From: Pseudomonas sichuanensis
GTDB taxonomy: Bacteria; Pseudomonadota; Gammaproteobacteria; Pseudomonadales; Pseudomonadaceae
Reading direction: 5' to 3'
NCBI RefSeq assembly: GCF_003231305.1
Contig: NZ_QKVM01000032.1
Coordinates: 1 to 64,000, forward strand
DNA length: 64,000 bases
Translations under genes and position numbers: made by a program
The notes under the pieces: generated by a model
Databases searched by the model: none
What the model saw: only the letters and a program-made list of their open reading frames with translations
Told to the model about the DNA's origin: nothing
Part shown: positions 1 to 8,676 of the stretch, piece after piece
Position numbering within the stretch: position 1 is the first letter of the stretch
Layout of the letters: each line of letters begins with the position of its first letter

Positions 1-5
1 CTTTG

Positions 6-46
6 CCTACTTTGGCCAAGACCAAAGTAGGCCGCCGTAAGGGCGG
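6..46. repeat. Paired inverted repeats at left edge
   Basis: Two adjacent hairpins are visible. The first has perfect 10-base arms CCTACTTTGG (6-15) and CCAAAGTAGG (22-31). The second is CCGCC followed by GGGCGG around a GTAA loop. The rest of the stretch up to the first gene (47-134) shows only a short GCCGAA tandem near 115-130. I recall similar sequence dispersed in intergenic regions of pseudomonads, but cannot test that here. No gene is supported in this stretch. Confidence 0.5.
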
Positions 47-134
47 AAAGGTGACTGCGCGTCACCATCGCCGCCGAATGCGCATACATCTATCAAAACC
101 AACACTCTGAAAGCCGAAGCCGAAGCCGAACCCC

Positions 135-1421
135 TCAAGCCGCCAACCGCCCCCCCGCAATCGCCTCCGAAGCCGCCAGCATCGCCCGCAACAACACCGC
201 ACACCCCGCCGCCAAATCCCCAGGCGTAGCATTCTCGATCTCGTTATGGCTGATCCCCCCTTCGCAAGGCACGAAGATCATCCCCGCCGGCCCCAGCTCC
301 GCCAGGAAAATCGCGTCATGCCCGGCGCCACTGACAATATCCATGTGCGCCAACCCCAGCGCCGCCGCCGAATGACGCACGGCATCAACGCAGACAGTGT
401 CGAAATACAGGGCCGGGAAGTCGGCAGTCGGCGTCAGCTCATAGCTCAGTCCATGCTTGGCCGTGGTCGCCTCGATCACCCCGCGCACCTCGGCGATCAT
501 CGCGTCCAGCTGCTCGCCCTCCAGGTGACGGAAGTCAAGGGTCATGCGCACCTCACCTGGGATCACGTTGCGCGACCCCGGATAGGCCTGCAGGCAGCCG
601 ACCGTGCCACAGGCATGGGGCTGGTGAGCGAGGGCGGTGCGGTTGACCGCCTCGACCACCGCGACGGCGCCGACCAGAGCGTCCTTGCGCAGGTGCATCG
701 GCGTCGGGCCGGCATGCGCCTCGACACCGCGCAAGGTCAGGTCGAACCACTTCTGCCCGAGCGCGCCGAGCACCACGCCGATGGTCTTGGCCTGGTCCTC
801 GAGGATCGGCCCCTGCTCGATATGCGCTTCAAAATATGCCCCCACCGGGTGCCCGAGCACCGCCCGCGGGCCGGCATAGCCGATGGCGTTCAGCGCCTCG
901 CCAACGCTGACGCCCTGGGCATCGCGCTTGGCCAGGGTTTCTTCCAGGGTGAACTTACCGGCGAACACCCCCGAGCCCATCATGCACGGGGCGAAGCGCG
1001 AGCCTTCCTCGTTGGTCCACACCACCACCTCCAGCGGCGCTTCGGTTTCCACGCCCAGGTCGTTGAGGGTGCGGATCACCTCCAGCCCGGCCATCACCCC
1101 GAAGCAGCCGTCGAACTTGCCGCCGGTGGGTTGGGTGTCGATATGGCTGCCGGTCATCACCGGTGGCAGTTTGGGGTTGCGCCCCGGGCGGCGGGCGAAG
1201 ATATTGCCGACCCCGTCGACCGTCACCGTGCAGCCGGCGGCTTCGCACCATTGCACGAACAGGTCGCGGGCCTGGCGGTCGAGGTCGGTCAGCGCCAGGC
1301 GGCATACACCGCCTTTCTGGGTGGCGCCGAGACGCGCGAGGTCCATCAGCGATTGCCACAGGCGTGCGCTGTCGATGTGGTGCTTGCTTGATTGCAGGAC
1401 TTCCTTGGCGAGGGTGGTCAT
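135..1421 (-). CDS. pydC: Zn-dependent hydantoinase/carbamoylase family amidase (beta-ureidopropionase-like)
   Basis: This 428-residue M20-type amidase most likely hydrolyses N-carbamoyl-beta-alanine to beta-alanine, CO2 and ammonia, the last step of reductive uracil/thymine degradation. Metal ligands of the family are visible: H93 in GSHIDT, D104 in KFDG, E139 in TNEEGSRF and H200 in EAHIEQGP, with a C-terminal GGISHNEIE. The start at 1421 is preceded by a strong ribosome site, GAGGAGA; an open frame continues upstream but overlaps a REP element and is not credible. It lies next to the pyrimidine importer and opposite the dihydropyrimidinase and dehydrogenase genes, which fixes the pathway. 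Allantoate amidohydrolase or another N-carbamoyl amino acid hydrolase are alternatives by sequence alone. Confidence 0.88.
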   Translation of the reverse strand: MTTLAKEVLQSSKHHIDSARLWQSLMDLARLGATQKGGVCRLALTDLDRQARDLFVQWCEAAGCTVTVDGVGNIFARRPGRNPKLPPVMTGSHIDTQPTGGKFDGCFGVMAGLEVIRTLNDLGVETEAPLEVVVWTNEEGSRFAPCMMGSGVFAGKFTLEETLAKRDAQGVSVGEALNAIGYAGPRAVLGHPVGAYFEAHIEQGPILEDQAKTIGVVLGALGQKWFDLTLRGVEAHAGPTPMHLRKDALVGAVAVVEAVNRTALAHQPHACGTVGCLQAYPGSRNVIPGEVRMTLDFRHLEGEQLDAMIAEVRGVIEATTAKHGLSYELTPTADFPALYFDTVCVDAVRHSAAALGLAHMDIVSGAGHDAIFLAELGPAGMIFVPCEGGISHNEIENATPGDLAAGCAVLLRAMLAASEAIAGGRLAA

Positions 1422-1465
1422 GGGTGTCTCCTCAGGCTTTTTTTGTCGGGCTGTTGCGGCCCCAG

Positions 1466-1488
1466 CGCGGGGCAAGCCCGCTCCCACG
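1466..1488. repeat. REP element, GGGCAAGCCCGCTCCCAC type
   Basis: One copy of the palindromic REP core found many times in this window. It lies between the carbamoylase gene and the upstream transporter gene on the same strand, where it could act as a transcript attenuator or stabiliser. Confidence 0.75.
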
Positions 1489-1503
1489 CAGGGAGCGGTG
1501 CGT

Positions 1504-2994
1504 TCATGGCAACGGCTTGGCCAGCCGTGCCTGGCCGCGCAGGGCCACGGCGCCGAGGGCGTAGTACAAGCCGCCACCCAGCAACGAACCGGTGAACCAG
1601 CCGTAGTCGTAGAACCAGCTGAAACTGCTGTTGCCGATGGCCATCACGGTCAGCGCCACCGGCACGCCGAAGGCGGCGAAACCGGCCCAGTTCCACGCCG
1701 GGTACACGTCGTCGCGGTACAGCCCGGCCAGGTCCAGTTGTTGGCGCCGCACCAGGAAGTAATCCACCACCATGATCCCGGCGATCGGCCCGAGCAGGCT
1801 GGAGTAGCCCAGCAGCCAGTTGGAATACACGCTTTCAAGGCTCAAGTCGGAGACGATCCAGCCGAGCTTCTTGAGCAGCTCGTGGCCCATCAGCGCCAGG
1901 CCGATGAAGCCGGTCAGCCATACCGCGCGGCTGCGCCCGATCAGCCGTGGGGCGATGTTCTGGAAGTCGTTGGTGGGCGAGACGATGTTGGCCGCCGTGT
2001 TGGTCGACAGCGTGGCGATGATGATCAGCGCCATGGCCAGCGCCACCCAGCCCGGGCTCTGGATATGGCCGATCAGGCTGACCGGGTCGGACACCGTCTG
2101 GCCCACCAGCGAGGCCGAGGCCGCGGTCATGATCACCCCCAGCGAGGCGAACAGGAACATGGTCAGCGGCAGGCCGAAGATCTGCCCGAGGATCTGGTCC
2201 TTCTGGCTTTTCGCGTAGCGGCTGAAGTCGGGGATGTTCAGCGACAGGGTGGCCCAGAAGCCGACCATGGCAGTGAGCCCGGCGCAAAAATAGCCGACCA
2301 CGCTGGCGCCTTCCGGGCGCTTGGGCGGTTGTGCCAGCAACTCGGTCATGGACATGTGCGGCATCGCCCACAACAGCAGGCCGATACCCACCGCCACCAG
2401 CAGCGGCGCCGACAGGGTTTCCAGCCATTTGATCGACTCGGCGCCCCGCAGCACCACCCACAGGTTCAGCGCCCAGAACAGCATGAAACCGATCACTTCG
2501 CCGGTGCCGCCCAGCGCCTTCCACTCGGGGAACAGCGAGCCGAGGAACAGGTGGATGGCCAGCCCGCCGAACATCGTCTGGATACCGAACCAGCCACAGG
2601 CCACCACGGCGCGGATCAAGCAGGGCACGTTGGAGCCGAAGATGCCGAACGACGAGCGCAGCAGCACCGGGAAGGGGATGCCGTACTTGGTGCCGGGGAA
2701 GGCGTTGAGGGTGAGCGGGATCAGCACGATCAGGTTGGCCAGCAGGATCGCCAGCAGCGCCTCGCCCACGCTCAGGCCGAAGTAGGCGGTGAGCACGCCG
2801 CCGAGGGTGTAGGTGGGCACGCAGATGGACATGCCGACCCACAGCGCGGTGATGTGCCACTTGTTCCAGGTGCGTTGGTGCACTTTGGTGGGGGCGATGT
2901 CGTGGTTGTAACGGGGGCTGTCGAGCACGTCGCTGCCGGCGTCGAGTTCGAACAGGCCATGCTGCTCGACCACTTGTGATCTGCTTTGTTGCAT
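1504..2994 (-). CDS. NCS1-family nucleobase/hydantoin transporter
   Basis: This 496-residue inner-membrane protein has about twelve hydrophobic segments and reads as a nucleobase:cation symporter-1 family member (Mhp1/PucI/CodB type). Typical features are GLSVGEALLAILLANL near the N terminus, KYGIPFPVLLRSSFG and NTAANIVSPTNDFQN. Given its neighbours it probably imports uracil, thymine, dihydropyrimidines or hydantoins. I chose the start at 2994 because GGAGAAGG sits eight bases upstream; another ATG at 3033 would add 13 residues. It heads the leftward unit that continues into the carbamoylase gene and is divergent from the dihydropyrimidinase gene across about 600 bases. Confidence 0.88.
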   Translation of the reverse strand: MQQSRSQVVEQHGLFELDAGSDVLDSPRYNHDIAPTKVHQRTWNKWHITALWVGMSICVPTYTLGGVLTAYFGLSVGEALLAILLANLIVLIPLTLNAFPGTKYGIPFPVLLRSSFGIFGSNVPCLIRAVVACGWFGIQTMFGGLAIHLFLGSLFPEWKALGGTGEVIGFMLFWALNLWVVLRGAESIKWLETLSAPLLVAVGIGLLLWAMPHMSMTELLAQPPKRPEGASVVGYFCAGLTAMVGFWATLSLNIPDFSRYAKSQKDQILGQIFGLPLTMFLFASLGVIMTAASASLVGQTVSDPVSLIGHIQSPGWVALAMALIIIATLSTNTAANIVSPTNDFQNIAPRLIGRSRAVWLTGFIGLALMGHELLKKLGWIVSDLSLESVYSNWLLGYSSLLGPIAGIMVVDYFLVRRQQLDLAGLYRDDVYPAWNWAGFAAFGVPVALTVMAIGNSSFSWFYDYGWFTGSLLGGGLYYALGAVALRGQARLAKPLP

Positions 2995-3598
2995 GGGGCC
3001 TTCTCCAGGGTTTTTTTCTTGTTGTTTGCTCATCGGGCTAATGCGATGGCCGGAGTACACACACCACCAGTACTGCACCTGCGGTCCGGCCATGGCGGTT
3101 GTGGCCGGGGTTACAACAACCGTGCCGGGTTGGCCGTGGCCTTTCCCGGTGATCGCTGCTGACCGCAGGTAACTTACTGACTTGCAAAAGCATTCCTGAT
3201 TGCGCCTGGAACGTGCGAACAACTGCAACGTCGATACAGGGCGGCACGCCGTGATTCAAAGCGGTGCGGCCTGGTATTTGCGCTGCGCTGCCTGCGCCTG
3301 CCCAGCCGTTTTTAAACAGCTGAATTTGCGTAGAAAATCTTGACCAAATTTGCATCCTGTCAAGTGCGTCAAAATGGTGAAGGGCTGTTCCGTTTTGGTG
3401 ATTCTTGCAATTAATTCATATAAATCAACAAGATAAAATTTTGAGTATTTGCATATATTTTTTCTTGATGAATGTCAGAACCACAACTAGCCTCGATTCT
3501 TGTCAGGCCTGACAGGATTGACCGAAACCCGCAGGCACTGGCCCATGAAAATTCCAAGAACCGGCCACAAAGACCGGTCAGCCTGCGAGGAAGACGGC
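2995..3598. promoter_or_regulatory. Divergent intergenic region of the pyrimidine cluster
   Basis: About 600 bases without a credible gene separate the importer and dihydropyrimidinase genes. Roughly 3390-3480 is markedly AT-rich for this genome, as expected of a promoter. A half-site TTGACCA at 3340-3346 matches one arm of the E. coli RutR consensus, but the second arm does not match. A perfect 14-base palindrome TGTCAGGCCTGACA lies at 3501-3514 and a short ACCGG/CCGGT inverted repeat at 3560-3578. I could not assign -35/-10 boxes with confidence. Confidence 0.45.
3501..3514. promoter_or_regulatory. Palindrome upstream of dihydropyrimidinase, possible operator
   Basis: TGTCAGGCCTGACA is a perfect 14-base palindrome about 85 bases before the dihydropyrimidinase start and just downstream of the AT-rich promoter-like segment. 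Its position suits a repressor site, but the binding protein is unknown. Confidence 0.4.
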
Positions 3599-5038
3599 AT
3601 GTCCCTGTTGATCCGTGGCGCCACCGTGGTTACCCATGAAGAAAGCTACCGCGCCGATGTGTTGTGTGCCGACGGCGTGATCCGCGCCATCGGTGAAAAC
3701 CTCGAAGCGCCCACCGATTGCCAGGTGCTCGACGGCAGCGGCCAGTACCTGATGCCCGGCGGCATCGACCCGCACACCCATATGCAATTGCCGTTCATGG
3801 GCACCGTGGCCAGCGAGGACTTTTTCAGCGGCACCGCCGCGGGCCTGGCCGGCGGCACCACCTCGATCATCGACTTCGTCATCCCCAACCCGCAGCAGTC
3901 GCTGCTCGAAGCCTTCCACACCTGGCGTGGCTGGGCGCAGAAGAGTGCGTCCGACTACGGCTTCCACGTCGCCATCACCTGGTGGAGCGAGCAGGTCGCC
4001 GAGGAGATGGGCGAGCTGGTGGCCCAGCATGGGGTCAACAGCTTCAAGCACTTCATGGCCTACAAGAACGCGATCATGGCCGCCGACGACACCCTGGTGG
4101 CCAGCTTCGAGCGCTGCCTGCAACTGGGCGCGGTGCCCACCGTGCATGCCGAAAACGGCGAACTGGTCTATCACCTGCAGCGCAAGCTGCTGGCACAAGG
4201 GCTGACCGGGCCCGAGGCGCACCCGTTGTCGCGGCCCTCGCAGGTTGAAGGGGAGGCCGCCAGCCGCGCCATCCGCATTGCCGAAACCCTCGGCACGCCG
4301 CTGTATCTGGTGCACGTGTCCAGCCGTGAGGCGCTCGACGAGATCACCTATGCCCGGGCCAAGGGCCAGCCGGTGTATGGCGAGGTGCTGCCCGGCCACC
4401 TGCTGCTGGACGACAGCGTTTACCGCGACCCGGACTGGGCCACCGCCGCCGGCTACGTGATGAGCCCGCCGTTCCGCCCGCGCGAGCACCAGGACGCTCT
4501 GTGGGGGGGCCTGCAGTCGGGCAACCTGCACACCACCGCCACCGACCACTGCTGCTTCTGCGCCGAGCAGAAGGCCATGGGCCGCGACGACTTCAGCCGT
4601 ATCCCCAATGGCACGGCAGGCATCGAGGACCGCATGGCGGTGCTGTGGGACGCCGGGGTGAACAGCGGGCGCCTGTCGATGCACGAGTTCGTCGCGCTGA
4701 CTTCCACCAACACCGCGAAGATCTTCAACCTGTTCCCGCGCAAGGGCGCCATCCGTGTTGGCGCCGACGCCGACCTGGTGCTGTGGGACCCGCAGGGCAC
4801 GCGCACCATCAGCGCCCAGACCCACCACCAGCGCGTCGACTTCAACATCTTCGAAGGCCGTACCGTGCGTGGCGTCCCCAGCCACACCATCAGCCAGGGC
4901 AATGTGCTGTGGGCCGACGGCGACCTGCGTGCCGAGCCTGGGGCAGGGCGCTATGTGGAGCGCCCGGCGTACCCGTCGGTGTACGAGGTGCTGGAGCGCC
5001 GGGCCGAGCGGCACAAACCGACGCCAGTTCAGCGCTGA
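3599..5038 (+). CDS. hydA: Dihydropyrimidinase / D-hydantoinase
   Basis: This 479-residue cytosolic amidohydrolase opens the ring of dihydrouracil or dihydrothymine to give N-carbamoyl-beta-amino acids, the middle step of reductive pyrimidine degradation. All binuclear zinc-site residues known for the family are present: H59 and H61 in DPHTHMQ, the carbamylated lysine K150 in FKHFMAYKN, H183 in VHAENGE, H239 in YLVHVSS and D316 in ATDHCCF. The start at 3599 follows GCGAGGAAGACGGC; an open frame extends 33 codons further upstream but lacks a ribosome site and overlaps the palindrome at 3501. It is the first gene of the rightward pyd unit, 200 bases before the dehydrogenase genes. Confidence 0.95.
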   Translation: MSLLIRGATVVTHEESYRADVLCADGVIRAIGENLEAPTDCQVLDGSGQYLMPGGIDPHTHMQLPFMGTVASEDFFSGTAAGLAGGTTSIIDFVIPNPQQSLLEAFHTWRGWAQKSASDYGFHVAITWWSEQVAEEMGELVAQHGVNSFKHFMAYKNAIMAADDTLVASFERCLQLGAVPTVHAENGELVYHLQRKLLAQGLTGPEAHPLSRPSQVEGEAASRAIRIAETLGTPLYLVHVSSREALDEITYARAKGQPVYGEVLPGHLLLDDSVYRDPDWATAAGYVMSPPFRPREHQDALWGGLQSGNLHTTATDHCCFCAEQKAMGRDDFSRIPNGTAGIEDRMAVLWDAGVNSGRLSMHEFVALTSTNTAKIFNLFPRKGAIRVGADADLVLWDPQGTRTISAQTHHQRVDFNIFEGRTVRGVPSHTISQGNVLWADGDLRAEPGAGRYVERPAYPSVYEVLERRAERHKPTPVQR

Positions 5039-5041
5039 TCC

Positions 5042-5128
5042 CGTGGGAGCGGGCTTGCCCCGCGAAGCGAGCATCGCAGTGTGTGGCACCGGCTTGGCCG
5101 GTGATCGCGGGGCAAGCCCGCTCCCACG
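5042..5128. repeat. Inverted REP pair
   Basis: Two REP cores in opposite orientation (5042-5064 and 5106-5128) flank a small CACCGGC/GCCGGTG stem. The pair can fold into one long hairpin in the gap between dihydropyrimidinase and the dehydrogenase subunit gene. A partial third copy follows near 5140-5155. Confidence 0.75.
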
Positions 5129-5238
5129 CTGGTCTATGAAAATCCGCTCCCACGCCAGCCCCTATTGACTGCCATCCCCAAAACGGACGCGGCCCTTGAC
5201 CACCGCCGCCTCCAATAAAAACGAGAGAGGCTACAACC

Positions 5239-6606
5239 GTGATCGACGCCCTGAACCACTTGCCGCGCCCCCGGGCCGGCGCCGACCAGCTGGCCGAGGC
5301 CTTCAGCGACCTTGCGCCCCCGCTCACCGCCCGCCAGGCCGCCGTCGAAAGCGCACGCTGCCTGTACTGCTACGACGCGCCGTGCGTCAACGCCTGCCCC
5401 AGCGAAATCGACATCCCCTCGTTCATCCACCGCATCAGTGACGAGAACCTGCAAGGCGCTGCCGAGCGTATCCTTTCGGCCAACATCCTCGGCGGCAGTT
5501 GCGCCCGGGTGTGCCCCACCGAGATCCTCTGCCAGCAGGCCTGTGTGCGCAACAACGCCCAGGAATGTGCGCCGGTGCTGATCGGCCTCTTACAGCGCTA
5601 CGCCCTGGACAACGCGCACTTCAGCGCTCACCCGTTCCAGCGCGCGCCGGCTACCGGCAAGCGCATCGCCGTGGTCGGTGCCGGCCCTGCCGGGCTGTCC
5701 TGCGCCCATCGCCTGGCCATGCACGGCCACGACGTGGTGATCTTCGAGGCGCGAGACAAAGCCGGCGGCCTCAACGAATACGGCATCGCCCGCTACAAGC
5801 TGGTGGACGACTACGCCCAGCGCGAAGTGGAGTTTCTGCTGGGCATCGGTGGCATCGAGATCCGCCACGGCCAACGGCTGGGCAGCAACCTGTCGTTGAC
5901 CGAGCTGCACAGCCAGTACCATGCCGTGTTCCTCGGCCTGGGGCTGGATGCCGTGCGCCAATTGGGCCTGGCCGATGAAGAAGCCCCCGGCGTGCTGGCC
6001 GCCACCGAATACATCCGCGAACTGCGCCAGGCCGACGACCTCCGCCAATTGCCGTTGGCCGACCGCTGCCTGGTGATCGGCGCCGGCAACACCGCCATCG
6101 ACATGGCGGTGCAGATGAGCCGCCTGGGCGCGCGCGACGTCAACCTGGTGTACCGCCGGGGCGAGGCCGACATGAGCGCCACCGGCCATGAACAGGAGAT
6201 CGCCAAACACAATCAGGTGCGCCTGCACACCTGGGCTCGGCCGGATGCCGTATTGCTCGATGACTCAGGCCGGGTGCGCGGCATGCGCTTCGTGCGCACC
6301 CAGCTGGTCGATGGCCGCCTCGGCGACACCGGCGAAACCTTCGAACTGGCCGCCGACGCAATCTTCAAGGCCATCGGCCAACGCTTCGACGACGCCAGCC
6401 TCAGCGACCCACTGGCCGCGCAACTGGCCCGCGACGGCGAGCGCATACGCGTCGATGCGCGCATGCAGACCAGCCTGCCGGGCATCTATGCCGGCGGCGA
6501 CTGCACCGCCCTGGGCCAGGACCTCACCGTCCAGGCCGTGCAGCACGGCAAGCTGGCCGCCGAAGCCATCCATGCTCAACTCATGCTCAACGTGGAGGCT
6601 GCATAA
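5239..6606 (+). CDS. pydX: NAD-dependent dihydropyrimidine dehydrogenase, FAD/Fe-S subunit (PreT/PydX type)
   Basis: This 455-residue protein is the electron-input subunit that passes electrons from a nicotinamide cofactor to the pyrimidine-reducing partner. The N terminus has cysteine clusters for Fe-S centres (CLYCYDAPCVNACP, then CARVCPTEILCQQAC). A GAGPAGLSCAHRLA motif near residue 140 binds FAD and VIGAGNTAIDMA near residue 280 binds the nicotinamide cofactor; the C-terminal AGGDCTAL is typical of glutamate-synthase-like reductases. The start is a GTG at 5239 after AGAGAGG. Its stop is immediately followed by the ATG of the catalytic subunit, so the two are surely co-translated. Confidence 0.92.
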   Translation: MIDALNHLPRPRAGADQLAEAFSDLAPPLTARQAAVESARCLYCYDAPCVNACPSEIDIPSFIHRISDENLQGAAERILSANILGGSCARVCPTEILCQQACVRNNAQECAPVLIGLLQRYALDNAHFSAHPFQRAPATGKRIAVVGAGPAGLSCAHRLAMHGHDVVIFEARDKAGGLNEYGIARYKLVDDYAQREVEFLLGIGGIEIRHGQRLGSNLSLTELHSQYHAVFLGLGLDAVRQLGLADEEAPGVLAATEYIRELRQADDLRQLPLADRCLVIGAGNTAIDMAVQMSRLGARDVNLVYRRGEADMSATGHEQEIAKHNQVRLHTWARPDAVLLDDSGRVRGMRFVRTQLVDGRLGDTGETFELAADAIFKAIGQRFDDASLSDPLAAQLARDGERIRVDARMQTSLPGIYAGGDCTALGQDLTVQAVQHGKLAAEAIHAQLMLNVEAA

Positions 6607-7881
6607 ATGGCCGACTTGTCCATCGTGTTCGCCGGCATCAAGGCGCCCAACCCCTTCTGGCTGGCCTCGGCGCCACCCACCGACAAGGCCTACAACGTGG
6701 TCCGCGCCTTCGAGGCGGGCTGGGGCGGGGTGGTGTGGAAAACCCTGGGTGAGGACCCGGCAGCGGTCAACGTGTCGTCGCGCTACTCGGCGCACTACGG
6801 CGCCAACCGTGTGGTGCAGGGCATCAACAACATCGAGCTGATCACCGACCGTTCGCTGGAGATCAACCTGCGTGAAATCACCCAGGTGAAGAAGGACTGG
6901 CCCGACCGGGCGCTGGTGGTGTCGCTGATGGTGCCGTGTGTCGAGGAATCCTGGAAATTCATCCTGCCGCTGGTGGAGGCCACCGGCGCCGACGGCATCG
7001 AACTCAACTTCGGCTGCCCCCACGGCATGCCCGAGCGCGGCATGGGCGCTGCGGTCGGCCAGGTGCCCGAGTACGTCGAGCAGGTCACCCGTTGGTGCAA
7101 GATCCACTGCTCGCTGCCGGTGATCGTCAAGCTCACCCCCAACATCACCGACATTCGCCAGGCCGCGCGGGCGGCCCATCGTGGCGGGGCGGACGCGGTG
7201 TCGCTGATCAACACCATCAACTCGATCACCAGCGTCGACCTCGACCGCATGGTGGCCCACCCGATCGTTGGCGATCAGAGTACCCACGGTGGCTATTGCG
7301 GTTCGGCGGTCAAACCCATCGCCCTGAACATGGTCGCCGAGATCGCCCGCGACCCCGAGACGCGGGGCCTGCCGATCTGCGGTATCGGCGGCATCGGCAA
7401 CTGGCGCGACGCGGCCGAGTTCATGGCCCTGGGCAGTGGCGCGGTACAGGTGTGCACGGCGGCGATGCTGCATGGTTTTCGCATCGTCGAGGACATGCAG
7501 GACGGCCTGGCGCGCTGGATGGACCAGCATGGCCACCGCAACCTGGACGCCTTCCGTGGCCAGGCTGTGGGGCATACCACCGACTGGAAGTACCTGGACA
7601 TCAACTACAAGTCGGTGGCGCATATCGACCAGGCCGCCTGCATCGGCTGCGGGCGCTGCCACATCGCCTGCGAAGACACCTCGCACCAGGCCATCGCCAG
7701 CACGCTCAAGGCCGACGGCACCCATGCCTACAGTGTGATCGAGGAAGAGTGCGTGGGCTGCAACCTGTGCCAGATCACCTGCCCGGTGGAAAGCTGCATC
7801 GACATGCAGGCGCAGGACACCGGCAAGCCGTACATGAACTGGACCCAGGATCCGCGCAATCCCTATCGCGAGGTGGGTTGA
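6607..7881 (+). CDS. pydA: Dihydropyrimidine dehydrogenase catalytic subunit (PreA/PydA type)
   Basis: This 424-residue subunit reduces uracil and thymine to their 5,6-dihydro forms. Residues 1-320 form the FMN-binding dihydroorotate-dehydrogenase-like barrel, with APPTDKAYNVVRAFEAGWGGVV at the start and NFGCPHGMPERGMGAAVG. The C-terminal ferredoxin domain has two 4Fe-4S motifs, CIGCGRCHIAC and CVGCNLCQITC, separated by about 30 residues, as in E. coli PreA. It directly abuts pydX with no gap. Together with hydA, the carbamoylase and the importer it completes a uracil/thymine to beta-alanine/beta-aminoisobutyrate pathway. Confidence 0.95.
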   Translation: MADLSIVFAGIKAPNPFWLASAPPTDKAYNVVRAFEAGWGGVVWKTLGEDPAAVNVSSRYSAHYGANRVVQGINNIELITDRSLEINLREITQVKKDWPDRALVVSLMVPCVEESWKFILPLVEATGADGIELNFGCPHGMPERGMGAAVGQVPEYVEQVTRWCKIHCSLPVIVKLTPNITDIRQAARAAHRGGADAVSLINTINSITSVDLDRMVAHPIVGDQSTHGGYCGSAVKPIALNMVAEIARDPETRGLPICGIGGIGNWRDAAEFMALGSGAVQVCTAAMLHGFRIVEDMQDGLARWMDQHGHRNLDAFRGQAVGHTTDWKYLDINYKSVAHIDQAACIGCGRCHIACEDTSHQAIASTLKADGTHAYSVIEEECVGCNLCQITCPVESCIDMQAQDTGKPYMNWTQDPRNPYREVG

Positions 7882-7894
7882 ACCGGGGCCTTCA

Positions 7895-8238
7895 CATGTC
7901 TTACGCCATGCACCAAGGCTGGCAGCGGTACCCTCACAGGCATAATTGGCCCGAAACAAATGTGGGAGCGGGTTTACCCGCGAAGCGCCGCGCGGGCGGC
8001 GCTCGATCTTGAGAGCGCTGGACATCTTTCGTCATGCACATGGTGGCCCACATGCGATCCCAAGGCAGGCGCTTGGGCATCGCATTGGTGACCCTGGAAA
8101 ATCAGGATTGGGTAATGGCCACCAGGTGGATGGAGGGGTATTGGGTGAGGGCCACCACGTGCCTGCCGGAGTTTTTGCAGCGCCTATGAGATCGAGCGCC
8201 GCCCGCGCGGCGCTTCGCGGGTAAACCCGCTCCCACAT
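7895..8238. repeat. Composite REP repeat, copy 1
   Basis: The 387-base gap after pydA is almost filled by a composite repeat. It begins with a leader (CACATG, then CATGCACCAAGGC, then AATTGGCCCGAAACAAA), followed by a REP at 7961-8010 (TGTGGGAGCGGGTTTACC and a GCCGCGCGGGCGGC stem). A spacer with degenerate ACCTGGTGGCC units follows, then an inverted REP at 8190-8238. The same modules, differently arranged, recur at 28.0-28.4 kb and partly at 29.2 kb. No gene is credible here. Confidence 0.75.
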
Positions 8239-8268
8239 TTGTTGCAACGTGACCATGTCTGGTAGGCC

Positions 8269-8676
8269 TCAGTTCGCACCCACCGGCGTCTCCTGCAAAC
8301 ACCGCCACACCACCCCGCGCTCACTGCATTCGAGTATCGCCAACGCCCAGCGAGCCTGCGCCACGCCCTGCAGCCGCTGGACCTCCTTGTAGCGCACCGC
8401 CATATTCATGCCTGCTCGCCACACGACCTGCACTTCGTCGATTTCGATCTCAAGCCCCGGCCGCGCCCCGGCGACGCGTTTGAACAACTGCTCGACCTGC
8501 TGGCGATCGAACACCGTCCCCGCGATACCGACCATGCTGAAATCCTCGGCGAACACTGCCATCAAGCCGCCCAGTACCGTCTGGGCCTCGGCGGCGGGGC
8601 GGCTGAAGACCATCTGGATCAGCTCGTGTACGTGATGGATGCTGTGCTCGGCACGGGCAATCGCGGTGTCAGGCAT
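8269..8676 (-). CDS. SnoaL/NTF2-like small protein
   Basis: This 135-residue protein has the pattern of an NTF2-like (SnoaL/DUF4440) fold: an N-terminal helix, a phenylalanine-rich middle (FAEDFSMVGIAGTVFDRQQVEQLF) and a strand-rich C-terminal half. Members of this fold are small enzymes or ligand-binding proteins, and nothing in the sequence shows the substrate. The ATG at 8676 overlaps the end of the upstream MFS gene by eight bases, so the two form a unit. The assignment is by fold pattern only. Confidence 0.65.
   Translation of the reverse strand: MPDTAIARAEHSIHHVHELIQMVFSRPAAEAQTVLGGLMAVFAEDFSMVGIAGTVFDRQQVEQLFKRVAGARPGLEIEIDEVQVVWRAGMNMAVRYKEVQRLQGVAQARWALAILECSERGVVWRCLQETPVGAN

Noticed and set aside
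883..2979. 698-codon open frame on the plus strand
   Set aside because: It runs antisense to the carbamoylase and NCS1 transporter genes and has shadow-like Gln/His/Arg composition.
3150..3240. Possible sigma-54 promoter on the minus strand (GG...GC near TTGCAAAAGCATTCC)
   Set aside because: The GG and GC elements are separated by nine rather than ten bases and flanking positions do not match.
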